In this document: in pieces, positions 10,180 to 22,520 of the stretch
Position numbering within the stretch: position 1 is the stretch's first letter
How the letters are laid out: the number at the start of each line of letters is the position of its first letter
Assembly: GCF_033958435.1 (NCBI RefSeq)
Contig: NC_134138.1
Coordinates: 77,796,298 to 77,860,297 of the forward strand
Origin: Carettochelys insculpta
Taxonomy: Eukaryota; Chordata; Testudines; Carettochelyidae
Reading direction: 5' to 3'
DNA: 64,000 nucleotides
Program-made: the position numbers and the translations under genes
Notes under the pieces: model-generated
Databases searched by the model: none
Seen by the model: only the letters and a program-made list of their open reading frames with translations
Told to the model about the DNA's origin: nothing

Positions 10180-11285
10180 AGTTGTGTATAACGTTGTTTG
10201 AGTAGTTGGTCCATTGATAGGAATTTAGAGAGATTATGAAAGGTTTTCCATAGTGCAGGTGATTGAAAACATAGCCTTGGAGACAAAAGACCAAGTTCTA
10301 TTTTCAGCTTTGCAGGTTTGCCTGTTTTATCTAGTAATAATTTGTTACAATGGATTTTATTGCAGGATGACTCTCTACTGTGTTTTTCTGCTAAGTAAGA
10401 GGAAAAATAGCACCGTTGTTTTGGAGTTACAGGTCATTACTCTAAAAACTGACAAATCAAGTATGTAGGACTGAAGGAGGGTAGTGAAGGGAGCGGGGAT
10501 ATTAAGTGTCGTGCCTGAGATCATTTTGAGCATCAAAGGAAGGGAAGCAGTCCTTGTAATTGTTCAAGGTGTAAAGGGTGTTAGCTGGATGAGTAGCAGA
10601 CAGAGATGAGACAGTCAGTGAGCGTAAAAATCTTTGTTAATGATGGTTTAATCAATGTTATGAGAGGAATTAAGAGGAAATACCTAGTGCCCTCTAGCCA
10701 TCTTTCTCAACGCAATGCTGGGTGATGGACAGGGGAAAGCCTGTCCTTATGGGGCGGTTACCAAACTGCAGATGGTGAGCAGAGCCCACACCAACATCTG
10801 GCCAAAAGGGTCTGGAGTTTTGGCGGGAGGGACAAGCAATTTGGGCTGGCCAACAGACTTGTCAAGGTACACATGTCTCCAGTTTGGGACGGGGGAGTCA
10901 ACCTTTTTTCAAGGTTTGGACACGGAAGCAACCCACTGGGTCAATGTCAGTGCACTGTGTCCTTTTTTAGGAGTTGTCCTTTCTAGGAGCCTGTTTATTT
11001 CTTGATGAGGTGGTGGCCTTGCTTCTGCATATGTGACTAAGCCCTTAGCTCCTTTAGGCGGGGAGGGTGTTGTTAAGGCATGCTGGTATGTCGGGTTTTG
11101 ATTGGGTGGCAAAGTCTTGATTGTGCACAGGGCGCATGCCGGCCATGACTTGCAACACTGTCGTGGTCATGCCACACTGGCTGTGCCCACATTAATGAGT
11201 AAGGTAAATGATGTCTCTGTTCATACCAAATTTCTCGCTGTAGTCAGTTTTTAAATTCTTTGTTCTAGGACACAAATTCTCAGGT
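10180..11285. other. No gene recognised
   Basis: Unassigned sequence between the DIRS-like tail and a Penelope-like fragment. A short open frame at 10715-11005 has no recognisable domain. Part of 10700-11285 could be further Penelope-like sequence, but I could not show this. Confidence 0.4.
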
Positions 11286-11289
11286 CCTT

Positions 11290-11600
11290 AAAAGAATGGC
11301 TCACTCCATTATTGAGTTCGCTGATCGGTTCGTGTGTATTGAGATTCCTGATGTCTGCTCTGTGTCCATTTATTCTTTGGCAAAGGTTTCACCCCATTTG
11401 TCCAATGTACATAGTGACAGGGCATTGTTGGCACATAAATATCTGTGGATATTTGTTTGTGGAGGAAGGAGAATTGAGACAGTGGCAGTGTGTGACAGCG
11501 GATGAAGTGAGACTCTGTGACAATTACCTTCCTGCAAGCCCTTCCTAAGTCTTGTACATCTCTCAGATTGGTTAGAGCTCAAATTTTGCCTCTTAGTTTC
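11290..11600 (-). pseudogene. Penelope-like element, GIY-YIG endonuclease remnant
   Basis: Read on the minus strand, about 11440-11340 encodes CQQCPVTMYIGQMG followed after a stop by NLCQRINGHRADIRN. This matches the end of Penelope-like elements, where a GIY-YIG nuclease (MYIGQTGR type) follows the reverse transcriptase. A possible linker lies upstream at about 11582-11450. At least one stop interrupts the motif. A second Penelope-like fragment, with reverse transcriptase, lies at 22521-23130. Confidence 0.6.
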
Positions 11601-13130
11601 TATGCAGGGTCTAGGACTTCAAGGTTATGTCCAAAGCTCATATATATTGCACTAGAAATACAGTTGTTTGTCCCTGCCTGGATTTCATCATGTTTTTGCT
11701 GCTATTGTTGTTGTTCTTCTACAGAGACCTTAATCCTAGACCGTCAGACTCTGGGAAACCATGCTTTTGTTTAGAAAGAATGGGCCAAATTCAACCCTGG
11801 TGTCACCCTTCCAGTTTAACTAGAAAATGTCTATTTCTCAGTTTTATGTGAAGTGTCAACAATTCTTTCAACTTATGAAATATTACCACCATTATGGCAA
11901 CTCAACCATGTTTTAACTGTTTCAGTCAGGAGTGCGTATGGCCCCCAGAAGTTTTAGCCTCTTTTTAGTAAAATACATGTCTTGTTTGTTTTGCTTGGTG
12001 TTGTCTATTTGAGCTTTTGCCATCTCTTGTATTGTAACTTCTGTCTTTAGACTTTTTGGTGTCCTTAGTCCTAGTATACATGTCCTCGCCCAACTTTACA
12101 ATAAGGTCTTCAAACAAGTTGTTCAGAGGAGTATAAAGTGAAAAGCAGGACTGAAAACAATTTTATGGCTCAATTGTCTCATAGTTTGCTATGAGCTGTT
12201 GAAATCTGATGTTCTCCACACTTCTTTGAATAGCTTCTTTTCATTAATCAAGCAATGGCTTTTGATAGGATGGATGCATTAAGCGAATGTTTTGGAGATT
12301 TAATACACATAAAATGCATGTTACTATCTAATAAACTCAATTGTCATTAGTCAGCAATAATTTTAAATTCTGGGGACACTTCAGCTCACAAATATAAAAA
12401 GAAAATAAAGATCTCTGACATATCTTTAAAACTCAAAGAGACAACTTTGATTTGAAACTTCCATCTGGAAATCACAAGACCAGATGGTTGCGTAAGTCCC
12501 AGAAGAAAATATACATCTGTCAGTTCCTCCTGCAACTGTTTGTATTTGAAGAAGGACTTATTTAATCAATTGGCAACATGGCATTGTGTGTTGCTCACAC
12601 CAATGCAGCATGTAGACCTGCAGTGCCAGGAGTGCTCTTTCATTGCTAGGATGCACTGGAGATGATAATTTCACTAAGCAGGTGTAGCATGATTAAGGAT
12701 TTTAATTGCATCAGCCAGAAAGATGTTGAAGAGCAGTTTCAATTATTGGAGGTGGCTGAGTCAAATAATACCCGTGGGCCTATGTGATTTGCCCTTTGTG
12801 CAGAATGCAGAAATGCTTATCTGTTGCCTGAAGGCCAGAGAATGACTGGCTTTTCCACAGCATGAAGCATTGGGCCCCTGCAAGGAGCATTTTCATTCTC
12901 TCTAGCCCTGCACATGCACCCAACCTATGCAAAGGCTTTTCACAGCTAAGCTTGGTGAGCACGCAGATTTGCTCATGGTCTCAAAAGAAGGAAAGGAGCC
13001 AGAGTGCATTGACTGCTCCGGGGAGAGTTGGTACAGTGTTGAGAAGTCATAGGAATTGCTCAGTCTTGAGAAGCATCATGGCTCTGCATTGTCTTGTGTT
13101 CAGTCCATGTGCACTAACTCCACCTGTGCT
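11601..13130. other. No gene recognised
   Basis: AT-rich sequence without a convincing coding region, repeat terminus or RNA gene. The open frames at 11517-11851 and 12862-13140 show no known domain. Confidence 0.45.
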
Positions 13131-13139
13131 TGAGGGCTG

Positions 13140-13490
13140 AAGCACCCATGGAGAAAAATTAGTGTGTGCTCAGCACCCACCTGCAACCAAGCTTCCCTTC
13201 CTTGCTGCATCTCTCTCCTGGTGGCAGCCCAACTAATCTACTCACCCCTCCCTCTCAGCACCTCCTGCTCACCACAAATCAGCTGTCCTGTGGTGTTCAG
13301 AATGCCTCTGGAGATAAGAGGAGGCAGGGTGTGGCATGCTTGGGGATACAGTGTAAAAAGTGGGGCAGAGGCTCAAAGGAAGGGCTGAAGTGGAGACGGA
13401 TCGAGGGGGGGATTGGGGCAGAGTGGGGACTGAGCAACCCCTTGACCACAACGGAAGTTAGTGCTTATGGTTCAGGGCAATGTCTGGTGC
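13140..13490. repeat. GC-rich interspersed-repeat-like block
   Basis: A GC-rich island in AT-rich surroundings, starting near GTGCTCAGCACCCACC at about 13166-13181 and running through purine-rich sequence to about 13440. The start resembles a DNA-transposon family common in amniotes, but the right end was not identified. The 129-aa frame at 13166-13555 has no domain and is best taken as non-coding. Confidence 0.3.
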
Positions 13491-13984
13491 ACTACAGTTT
13501 TGCCCAATGGAAACCTGAATACAATTTTATCATAGAGATTCTTATATGTGATTAAAATTGTTCCTAGACCATGCAGTTTCTTCCTTATCCAGCATGCCTT
13601 TTGCTTCTCCCCATATCTAAGCATTGGATGTTATCTAGCAAGGGATTACAACAGGGTAATGGAATAGGCAATATTAGATGGATGATTTGAGACTTTAATT
13701 CCCAGTAGAGCCAATAGCAAAATTATCATCTGGATCCAAACTTTCTCAAAATTTGAAGATATTCAAATAATTATTTTGGCTCTTTATAGAGATGATACAG
13801 CTAGTAACAAAGTCTCTTGAAGTTTTGATCTGTATGGAGTAGGAGTTTGAGTTCACCTCAGTTTATAAGAATTGATCTGAAGCATAAATGGCTAGAAGCA
13901 ATGCATCAACATGGACATTTTATATGGAAGTTTGGTTGTGTTGAGTTAAAAGGGCTGTAGGTCAAATGGTTTATATTTGGTTTG

Positions 13985-14060
13985 GATCTGCTTTGAACAG
14001 AGGGGTTGGATTAAATGATCTGCAGAGATCTCTTTTTATCCTAATCGTGTATGTTTCTTT
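13985..14060 (+). mobile_element. CR1 LINE 3'-end fragment
   Basis: GGGGTTGGATTAAATGATCT followed by a GAGATCTCTTTTTATCCTAAT-like stretch is the conserved 3' end of CR1 elements (GGTTGGACTAGATGATCTC type, ending in an 8-bp microsatellite). Only about 75 bp is present, with no coding part. Confidence 0.5.
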
Positions 14061-17000
14061 AATTGCGGAATTCAGCTCATGATATGTTGAGGTCACAACA
14101 CATTGCTTTGTGCATTTTAATGAAAGAATCAATCAAAATATACATTATAAAGATTGAGGCATGATTCAGGAAAAAAAATCAAGGAGAAAGGAACTCTTAA
14201 CAAGAACTGTGAAGTTCCCCAGGTATGTGAGAGATCTCGTTGCTACCCGCCTTTAGCATGAAAGAGCTTTGTGCCTGTAGATCACCTCCCTGAACTCAAG
14301 CACAGACTTCCAGCTCTCCACAGACATTGCTATCTGAAAGCAACTTAGTTCTGTCTATAGTGTTATTTTTTAAAAGAAAGAATTATGGCTAATTTGGTAT
14401 ACATTGCCAAAAAGCAATGTTCTTAGCAAAACCAGCAGTGATTGTCAAGTATCTCCAAATGTCTGTCAATAAATACATTTGCCATTCTGTCTTGAGAGAG
14501 AGATTATGAGCATGTCACTTGCCAATTAAAGCACAACAAAATACTTGTCACACAAGAAAAAGAAGCCCAATGGAATATTTATAAAAATCAGTTCTCAAAA
14601 TGTTGGCTGCTTATGAGAATATGCCTGCTTTGCTTTATCAAAACAGATATTCCAAAATGCAGTGTCATGCAGCAAAATCTACATGCACCTCATGAAAATT
14701 AGTGGAACTAAAAATAACAGAAGAACCTGAAAAGATAATCTCTTTTCGTAGGGATCGGTAGTTCATTTAATGCCTTATGGTGCTCACGAGGTCCCTGAGG
14801 AAGCACCCAGTGCAGTGAGAAGGCCCAGCTTCTTCTATTCCTATATCTCCAGGTAGGGCTGATGCCACAGAATTTCACTATGGCTATGTGTAGACTGCAG
14901 GGTTTTGTTGACAAAATGCCTATAAGCTAATGTGTCTTCATGTGATGTGCTCTAGCAGCACTGCTACATGGATGACAGCAGGTGCTCATTTATCACAATC
15001 ATGAAAGTAAGCCTTAATTTACCCTTTTCATTCCTCTTTTGTTATCATTGTGTTCACTAGGGTTTACTTACTTTACATTTGTCTTGCTTTAGAGGTGTGA
15101 TTTTTGACAGCTATGGTTATTATTCTCTTAACATAGCTCTTGTCATGAATACATAAGGAAGATAGACCCTCACACACCTGTCTGTTGTATAATGTGTGAC
15201 ATTTCATCTGTCAAGGGCTCGTCAGTGTGTAGGGTTTGGAGGAAGGTTTTTTTTAAAAAAAGTACCTTTGAAGTATGACTAATGTAGCAAATATACCTGT
15301 AGTGCAACACAGAATTAATTTTATCATCCAAAAAAGTTTCCAAATCATGAGAGATTAAATATCAACAGCACAATGCCATTTCAGATTATTTTCCCAATAA
15401 TTACGTTAATTTTCAGCATAAATCTTATAATTTCTAATGTGAAACCTTTTCTTCAGATTATTTTCTTTTTGTGTTACAAGTTAAATTGTATTTCATACAC
15501 TAGGGCTATGTGAAAACATGTAGAAATACAGCCAGTGTAATGCAGTGCATCTAAATGACACAGGATCCAGTGGGTTTACTCAAGATTTCAGTTGTTTTGC
15601 TGGTGAAATTGATGAAACCTTTGCAACTCTAGAACAGCAGGTTCATCTTCTCATAACTTTTTTTTACTAAACATAGATGTACATAAGGTAGATTAAATGA
15701 ATATGCTTTCATCTACTCTCATCAGATTTAGCTGGATCTTTCATTTTATTGTGAGAAATCATAATTATAGGAAAATACAAAATGTTTTGTTAAAGAAAGT
15801 TGAAAGCACCAAAGTTCAGATTCCTTGTAACAAATAGCTTAACATTTATTTTACCTTTTTTTCTTTGAGCTAATGTAGCAAAGGTTTATTACTGCTTTCT
15901 ACAACCAGTACGTGAAAGGTCAGAGATAATCTTTTAGTAGGTGTTTATTAGAGCAGACAGAATTGCAGCTTCTCTTTAATACTCTCTTTCCTTTGTTTTG
16001 AATGGCCCACTTTTGTTTAAATATTTTCTAAATGTGATTAAATGAGACTGATGTCTAATCTGCTTTATTTTTAAATTGAATAACTCTGAACAAGATTTTA
16101 TGAGATACTGTATAATTTCATCTATTGTCAGAAGTAATCATGAATACAGGTACCTGAAATTGTGTGGTAATATACAATATTCACTTAAAGGCAGCTTCAT
16201 TTGAAAAGTTTTTATTTCTGAGCCATTGAAGATGGTGTTACATTTATATTATTCTGACTGTAGGTAATAACTTTTTGTGTTATCTAATCCTCAGATGCAT
16301 TATCTTTTGATTTTTTAAGAGTCTTCTAAATGTTATCAAGTTAATTAATTAATTAAGTGATTGATTGATTAATTAATTTTCATGACACTATAGCATACAA
16401 GTACTTCAGGGTATTTGAAAGGTAGTGTTTAAAGAAGCTAATATGATTGTTATGGTTACTATTTTACTAATATTCTAATGTAAATTCCTAATAATATTAG
16501 GAAATTATTTTTTGCTCAATTAGTGTGTGTCAGGAGTGCATTTTCATGACAGTGGTGGATAAGATCTCAATTTCCCACGGTTCTACCATGCACAAAAGCA
16601 GTGTGGCAGGTAGTATAGCCTACAAGACAGAAAACCAGAGAAATCCTAGCTGTAGTCAAATCAGTGACAAAACACTGACCAAGTTCACTCAGTGTGGCCA
16701 AGTTTCCATGCCAAATGTGGATTAGGGGAGGCATATCGCTAGTGCTTAAACCTGCCAGCCTTTGTCTTGTGTTGGGGACACAGTCCTAGGACAGGCATAT
16801 TCTGTGTCACACAAAGAATCACTTCCTAAAAGAAAAAAAAATAATTCTCTGAGGGTGAGGGCATTTGAACCTAAATAAAGGAAACATGGTTATGTCAGTG
16901 ATTTCTAGTGGACAATTTCAGCAGTGCAACTTCTCAGACTACTAGAGGTGAAATCCTTACACAGAAGAAATTCCCGTGTATAAGGATTCTGTTTGAGCTG

Positions 17001-17120
17001 TTATTTCATTGTCTGCTGTAGGTATTGGGTTTCCATGTAAAATATGTATCTCTCATGTAAAACAACTTATATGCAGTGATGTCTTGTGTGTTCTGTTCCT
17101 GCAGTAATGTGTCTAGGACA
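14061..17120. other. AT-rich stretch without genes
   Basis: No coding region is supported. At about 14882-14925 a short piece reads GGCTATGTGTAGACTGCAGG followed by TTTTGTTGACAAAATGCC. It resembles the right end of the SANT-only Harbinger element (51850-51890) and may be a solo terminus. At about 16340-16378 an ATTA/ATTG tetranucleotide microsatellite is present. Otherwise nothing was recognised. Confidence 0.45.
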
Positions 17121-18334
17121 GTGATTTTCAAACATTTTGGCCTGTGGGCCACTCTACTCAGTGCAAACCTTTCCTTAGACTACCAGCCAGCCACCAATGA
17201 TGACAAAGTGTCTTTGTTTATCTCTAAATAACTTAAATGCTAAATTATTCATATTAGGGTGCTTGTGCTATAACATGAGGTCGTATATAACCAGTAAGAA
17301 AGGAAATATTAATAAACAAAATAAATAATTTAACAGCTAAAGTACTTTATTATGTTTGTTTACCAAACTTTGGTTAAAATAAAGTAAAATGTTAATTTAT
17401 ATCCAAAAATAATTTCAACGTTGTCTTTATTTATGGAAGGGATAGGGAACATTTTTGGGTCAGGGGCCACTGAGCTAAAGAAAAATAAGTAGAGGGAGCA
17501 GCCTCCCCTCAACCTTTACGGATGTGCCCCCCAGCTGAGATCCCTCGCTGCCCTGGCACTCCAGACCCAAGGCAGAGGATGTGGGGGGCAAGAGGAAGCA
17601 GGGAGTACCCAATTTCCCACATGCCAGACCCTTTTGGGGTCCTGGGGTTAGTAGGTTTTGTACGGCCCCCAAGCTCTGGGATGAGGCCAAAAATGAGGGG
17701 CTCAGCATGTGAGAGGGGCTGTCAGGGAGTGGGATGGGCCTGGGATGCTGGGTCTAGTTGGGAGGTAGGTACTGGAGCGGGCTGGGAGGGAGGGTGCAGG
17801 AGAGGACTGACAGTGGGAGCTATGGAAGGCAGGGAAGGTGCAGAGGCAGGCTGGGGTAGTATGACTGGTGTGGGGCAAGTTGCAGGCACAAGGGAGAGTG
17901 CAGGAGCAGGCCGGGAGTGAGAGGGCTGAGCAGGAGGGGGTGCAGGAACAAACGGGTTGAGGGAGTTGGGCAGGAGGGGGAGGGGGTCCAGTGGCTGGCC
18001 ACAAGGGGGAGCACTTACCGCTGCCGCTTCCAGGTGCTGAAATCCGTCCCACTGGAGCAGCAGGAAAATCATCCTGTGAGTGGCTTCTGGCAGTGTGTTC
18101 CCCCAGCGGGGGATGAGGAGCAGCAGCATGCTGAGTGGTAGATCCAGCCTGCAGGGCTTGGGACTTCCCCCTGCCTTCAGGAGGAAACTGGAGCTGGGCA
18201 AGAACCTTGTGGCTCGGAGAGGGCACTGTGGGGCTGGAGCAGCATCACAGACTCCCCCCAGCGTGTGGGAGACAAGCCCCAAGCCTCACAGTCCGCCTGC
18301 AAAGCAGCCATATGTTGCAGTTTGAGAGCCGGTG
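17121..18334. mobile_element. Non-autonomous hAT-like element
   Basis: The left end reads CAGTGATTTTCAAACATTTT and the right end GTTTGAGAGCCGGTG, i.e. inverted CACCGGCTCTCAAAC. This pair resembles the CAGTGnTTCTCAAAC ends of hAT transposons. The 8-bp flanks (GTCTAGGA and GGTTAGAA) are only partly alike. Inside, 17490-18310 is GC-rich and purine-biased, which creates proline-rich antisense frames (up to 186 aa) without domains. No hAT transposase was found. Confidence 0.45.
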
Positions 18335-18907
18335 GGTTAGAATGAGTGAGTGGACACTTTCAGCTTATCTGCTTACAGGCCACTAATAGTTCACAGTCTC
18401 ATATTAACACAATATAGTTGATTATGGAAGGTATTTAGTAGAGATATTGATTATATACCTAAGAGCATGACATATGTAAACTCATCTTCCTTTCCTTCCT
18501 TTTAACTGAAATGCCAGACTCATTAAAACCCAACCTACAGAGCCTGGATAACCAGAACCCACTATTTTCTTAAAAGCAGCTGGAAGGGAATTACACTGGC
18601 ACTACGTACTGTGAGACCAATCACAGGAAGTATAACTCAGCACACCAAGAAATCTCCATTTGTCGATGGACACCAGCTGTCACCTACCAAATTATTGAAC
18701 GAAATGCACCCACCTTTTGACAAATGAAACACATTTGCTTTTTCCCTGCATAGTTTTAGTCATCCTTCAAATTTGGCAGGTAATGCACACATTATTTGTG
18801 AAATCTTCTCAACAGTTAATTTCAAAAAGAGGGAAAATATATATAGAATGGTCATAAAGTGCAGCAAAGGAGATTTAAGTTAGATATTAGAGGAAAACGT
18901 CTCATTC
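18335..18907. other. No gene recognised
   Basis: AT-rich spacer between a hAT-like element and Harbinger element 2, with nothing assignable. Confidence 0.45.
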
Positions 18908-19329
18908 TAAGGCTACCTCTACACTAGCCCCTTCCTTTCGGAAGGAGCATGGGAATGAGCGAAGTCAGAAGATGCCAATGAGGCACTGCCATGAATATGC
19001 AGTTCCTCATTAGCATAATGGCAGTCACAGCTATTCAAAAGTGCCACTTGAATTGCGTGCTGCCCTTGTAGACAGTGGCCTTTTAGAAGGACCCCCGCAG
19101 TCTTCGAATGATCCTTATTCCTAAAAAGCAAAACCAGAGATGTGACTGGCCACTCGGGGGCAGGGCCCATCAGCTGCCCCCAGTATGAAGAACTCAACCA
19201 CCTCCAGGGGGCTAAAGAAATAGAACCCTCTGCCCCATCACAGTGCTGAACACTGAAGGGCCCAAGCTTGATCCTGAGCCATAGCTGGAACATGTGCATG
19301 GACCCTCGGTCCATACCATCTCCAGGATC

Positions 19330-20004
19330 AGGAGCAGGAGCTGGACCTGACATCTGAAGATGATGGGTCCATGAAAGGGGTGCTTGAGACTGCCCTCCCA
19401 TCTGTGTCACTGAACCTGGCACAATCCACCATGGCCTTTTTTGAGTTCCTCAAGGGGCATGGGAAGTGGGTGCCCACCTTCAACACAGCTGCTGGCCTGA
19501 GTCTAGACACACCCCTCACAGCTGCGTCTCCAAGGCTGGGCAGACAGCCATGCATGGCACTCAGCATCCGCTTCTGTGGACAGCATCACCAGCCACACCC
19601 CTGGGGAGGGGATGGATGGTGGCTGGACCACATATGGCACATGCCCCACCCACATGGAGACCCCTCAGCACCTGGGAACCAGACCATTGGGCCAGTGGAC
19701 AGCAGCGGGGCATGGGGTGACTATGAGGTGTTGGGGACATAGCCCCGGGGGCTAGGCTGTGGGACTAATAGATTATCCTTCTCCCTTTATGTCCCTACAG
19801 CTTCACCATCCAGAGGCTGGGGGACCTCACAGAAGCTGCAGAGGGGGCCTGGGCACACTACCTCTGGCTCCCAGGCAGTCCCATGCCAGAAGGCCATGCC
19901 ATCACCACCATGAGGAGGAGGCTACTGCCCACATGGCTGCCAGGTGGGAGCAGAACACAATTCTGAGGGAGTGGCTGACACTGGATCTGGTTGACATAGG
20001 CTAG
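19330..20004 (+). pseudogene. Myb/SANT-like Harbinger protein, badly decayed
   Basis: Identified mainly by position and by its second exon. After a pyrimidine-rich acceptor ending CCCTACAG (about 19793-19800), a frame to 20004 contains EEEATAHMAARWEQNTILREW, then stops. This is the place and rough character of the tail exon of the related genes at 38690-39392 and 62621-62074. The upstream exon region (19371-19742) is open in part, but I cannot align its SANT domain. The 3' end converges on the transposase remnant. Confidence 0.4.
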
Positions 20005-20644
20005 TGATGGGGGGCCTGGGGTGAGGTGGCAGTGGCCCTCCAAACCCTCACCAGGGCCATGACTGACTGGCTGCCCCAGTCTCCCTCTGTTCTGCCCACT
20101 GCCACCCCCAGGGCCCCCGCCAGATCCCTCTTGCAGCCACTGTCTTCACTGCCCTGCTCCCACCTGACCTCCTTCAAAGCCACCATGATCATTACCAGGG
20201 TTTGATATGCTGAACCATCCACCCTTCCCCAGTCTTCCTCATGCCCTGAGCCCAAGGCTGCTGAATGCTTCCCACACCCCTACCTTCCTGTGGTCCCAGC
20301 CCCATCCCAGCCCCAACAGGGACCCCAGTCCTGAGGTGATACAGGCTCCCACAGCTGGTGTGGCTCATGGACCCCTACCCCCACAGAGGACTAAGGCCCC
20401 CTCTCAGGACCCCACATTATATATTGTTCCCCATTCCCCATTCTCCATTGTATGTAGTTTCTTGTACAATTTGTCTTATTCATTCCATTCTTATATTCCA
20501 TTTAAGAGTTTATTTTTCACCACCCCCCATGTCCCTTGTGAATGGTGGGGGAGAAGAGAGGGGATGGATGTGGGGGGGCATGGTGGGGGAGTGGTGAGAG
20601 ATCAGTGTGCAGGGAGGTTCTGGTGGAGGGGGTCTGTGGGAGGG

Positions 20645-21339
20645 TCACTGTGGCCCCTGAGCGAAGGCCTCCCAGAGGGCATCCATGACATGCACCCCAT
20701 CCTGGTGGGCCTGGCAATATGAGGCACAGAGCAGCTGCTCATAGCCAGAGCCAGCCTCAGTAGCCCATCCCTGCATGAATGGCTCGTGTTTACCCTCTAT
20801 AATATTGTAGAGAGCACAGCATTCCCCCAGGATGGCAGGCACATTGCCCGTGAGCCCCTCTCTGTGGTGGGTATCAGACCCAAGCATTCCTTACCTCCAC
20901 GAGGATGGCTCTGATGGTTGTCTTGCCCACCTGGAACTGGTGCCCTATGGACGGTAGCTGTCCAGGGTGGCCAGCTTCCAGATACTGATGGAGACCTGCT
21001 TCTCCAGAGGGAGAGCGGGCAGCATGCGGGTGTTCTGGTGCTGAAGGGTGAGGGCCAGCCAATGGCACAGCTCCAGAAACGTCTGCTTGGTCATGCAGAA
21101 GTTCAGGAGCCAGGAATCATTGTCCCACTCCCCCATCACAAGCCAGTCCCACCACTCAGAGCTGGTGGGATAGCTCCACAGACTGTGGATCGCCTAGGGA
21201 AAGGGGGCCAGGTGTGGCCCTGAAGAGGAGGCCTGCAGGCCCGCAGCTGGAGGAACTGGAGGTTGGCAACAAGCACTGTGGCCACCAGGTGGACCACAGT
21301 GTCTAGGAATTCCCCTTCGGGGAGCTACTGGGGATCCAT
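20645..21339 (-). pseudogene. Harbinger transposase with the DDE core deleted
   Basis: On the minus strand an ATG at 21339 starts MDPQ and then a stop. LWSYPTSSEWWDWLV and GEWDNDSWLLNF follow (about 21185-21100), then IWKLATLDSYRP. A frameshift leads to GHQFQVGKTTIRAILVEV, ending at the first-exon donor (GTAAGGAATGC, about 20890). Directly after it comes the C-terminal tail VPAILGECCALYNIIEGKHE, to 20645. About 190 residues of the catalytic domain, with all three acidic residues, are missing. The break falls just after the exon-1 donor. Confidence 0.8.
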
Positions 21340-21707
21340 GGAGATCTCTGCTGTGAGTCTTGTCCCTGCACAGGGTCTGTTGTGCTGTGGACAGCTCAGC
21401 AGGTCTCAGAGTGTGCAGGGTGGGGGTGTTTGGGATGGGGCCTTTAAGGGAGCATCTGGAGGAGGGTCCCAGAAGGGCTTGGCAGGCTTGCAACACCGTC
21501 TGTGATGTTTTCTGCTCCGTTCTTTCAAAAGAGTGGACAGGACCATGTGGATACGCTCATTTGAAAGTGTAGATCAGCTTTTCAAATGAGCAGCTCAAAA
21601 GCTCAATCCCCCTTGTGTGTGTAGACGCACTCTTTCAAAAGGTGATCTTCCAGAAGGTGTCTTCCAGAAGATTGCCTTTTGAAAGATCATGTAGTGTAGA
21701 CATAGCC

Positions 21708-22520
21708 AGGAACCGTTTTCAAAAAGTTGGACAAACCCATGAATTAGGTTTACTTGGTCTTGTCACAGTGCGAGTACAGGGTTTGATGGATTGTCACGGA
21801 CCATTCCATCACTACATTTCTCTGATTCTACGATCCACTGTTTGATAGTAATTCTATGGGTAAATAAGCACTATTTCACTCCAAAATTTATGTTTTTGAC
21901 ATTGAGGACTGATCCAATGAAGTCAGTGAACGTCTCTCCATTGGTTTTAATGGACTTTGGATCAGAAAATTTGTTGATGGCTACATTGGGTATATTTCCA
22001 TTAGCTTTTTCTTTTCTCAATCAGCTTCAGTAATGTAGAGTCATATCTGTATTTAAAACAATAGCAGCTTCTTACATATTTTACTTTACCTTCCCTTGTT
22101 ACAAAAGTCACCGTCAATATCTAAACTAATCTCATCTCTCCAGATATATATAGTATTTATTAGCATAACACTTAAAATCTGTACCTGGATTAAAAATGAC
22201 AATGAAGCTACCCATGTTTAGCCAGTACCCCTATTTTGAATGATGTGATAGAATGTGATTTTGGTAAAAGACTATAGAGAAACATTAGACACTTTAGAAA
22301 TTCTTAAAAGGAGCAGTTTTGGAATAAATTAATTTTTATACTGCTTATTCCATTCATTTAATGTGATCAGAACTAATGCTGCTGTAGCACTAAATACCTG
22401 AACCCCAAGGACTTTCTTTTTTATTTTCTTCTTAAAATATAAGAAGGATTTGAAGTCATCTTTCACTGTGGAGAAGATATTGCTTCTGCATTAGATCCTC
22501 TTGAAGTAACAGAGATGATG
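21708..22520. other. No gene recognised
   Basis: AT-rich. A CTGATTCTACGATCC stretch near 21820 faintly resembles a CR1 tail but is too short to call. Confidence 0.4.

Larger units (their letters stand above)
18911..21707 (-). mobile_element. PIF/Harbinger element 2, transposase core deleted
   Basis: The left side begins GGCTACCTCTACACTAGCCC after TAA (18908-18910). The right side ends GTAGTGTAGACATAGCC at 21691-21707, followed by AGG. The outer triplets do not match, so the left terminus may belong to a separate MITE of the 32404-32842 type, whose sequence it shares for about 190 bp. Between them lie a decayed SANT-like gene on + and a transposase on -, in the same convergent layout as element 1. 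Next to the right end are TTTCAAAAG and CTTTTGAAAGATC motifs rather than the TCGAAATAG type. Confidence 0.75.

Noticed and set aside
17702..18282. Proline/serine-rich antisense frames of 174 and 186 codons
   Set aside because: They arise from a purine-biased GC-rich stretch inside a hAT-like element. No domain, no start context and no conservation evidence.
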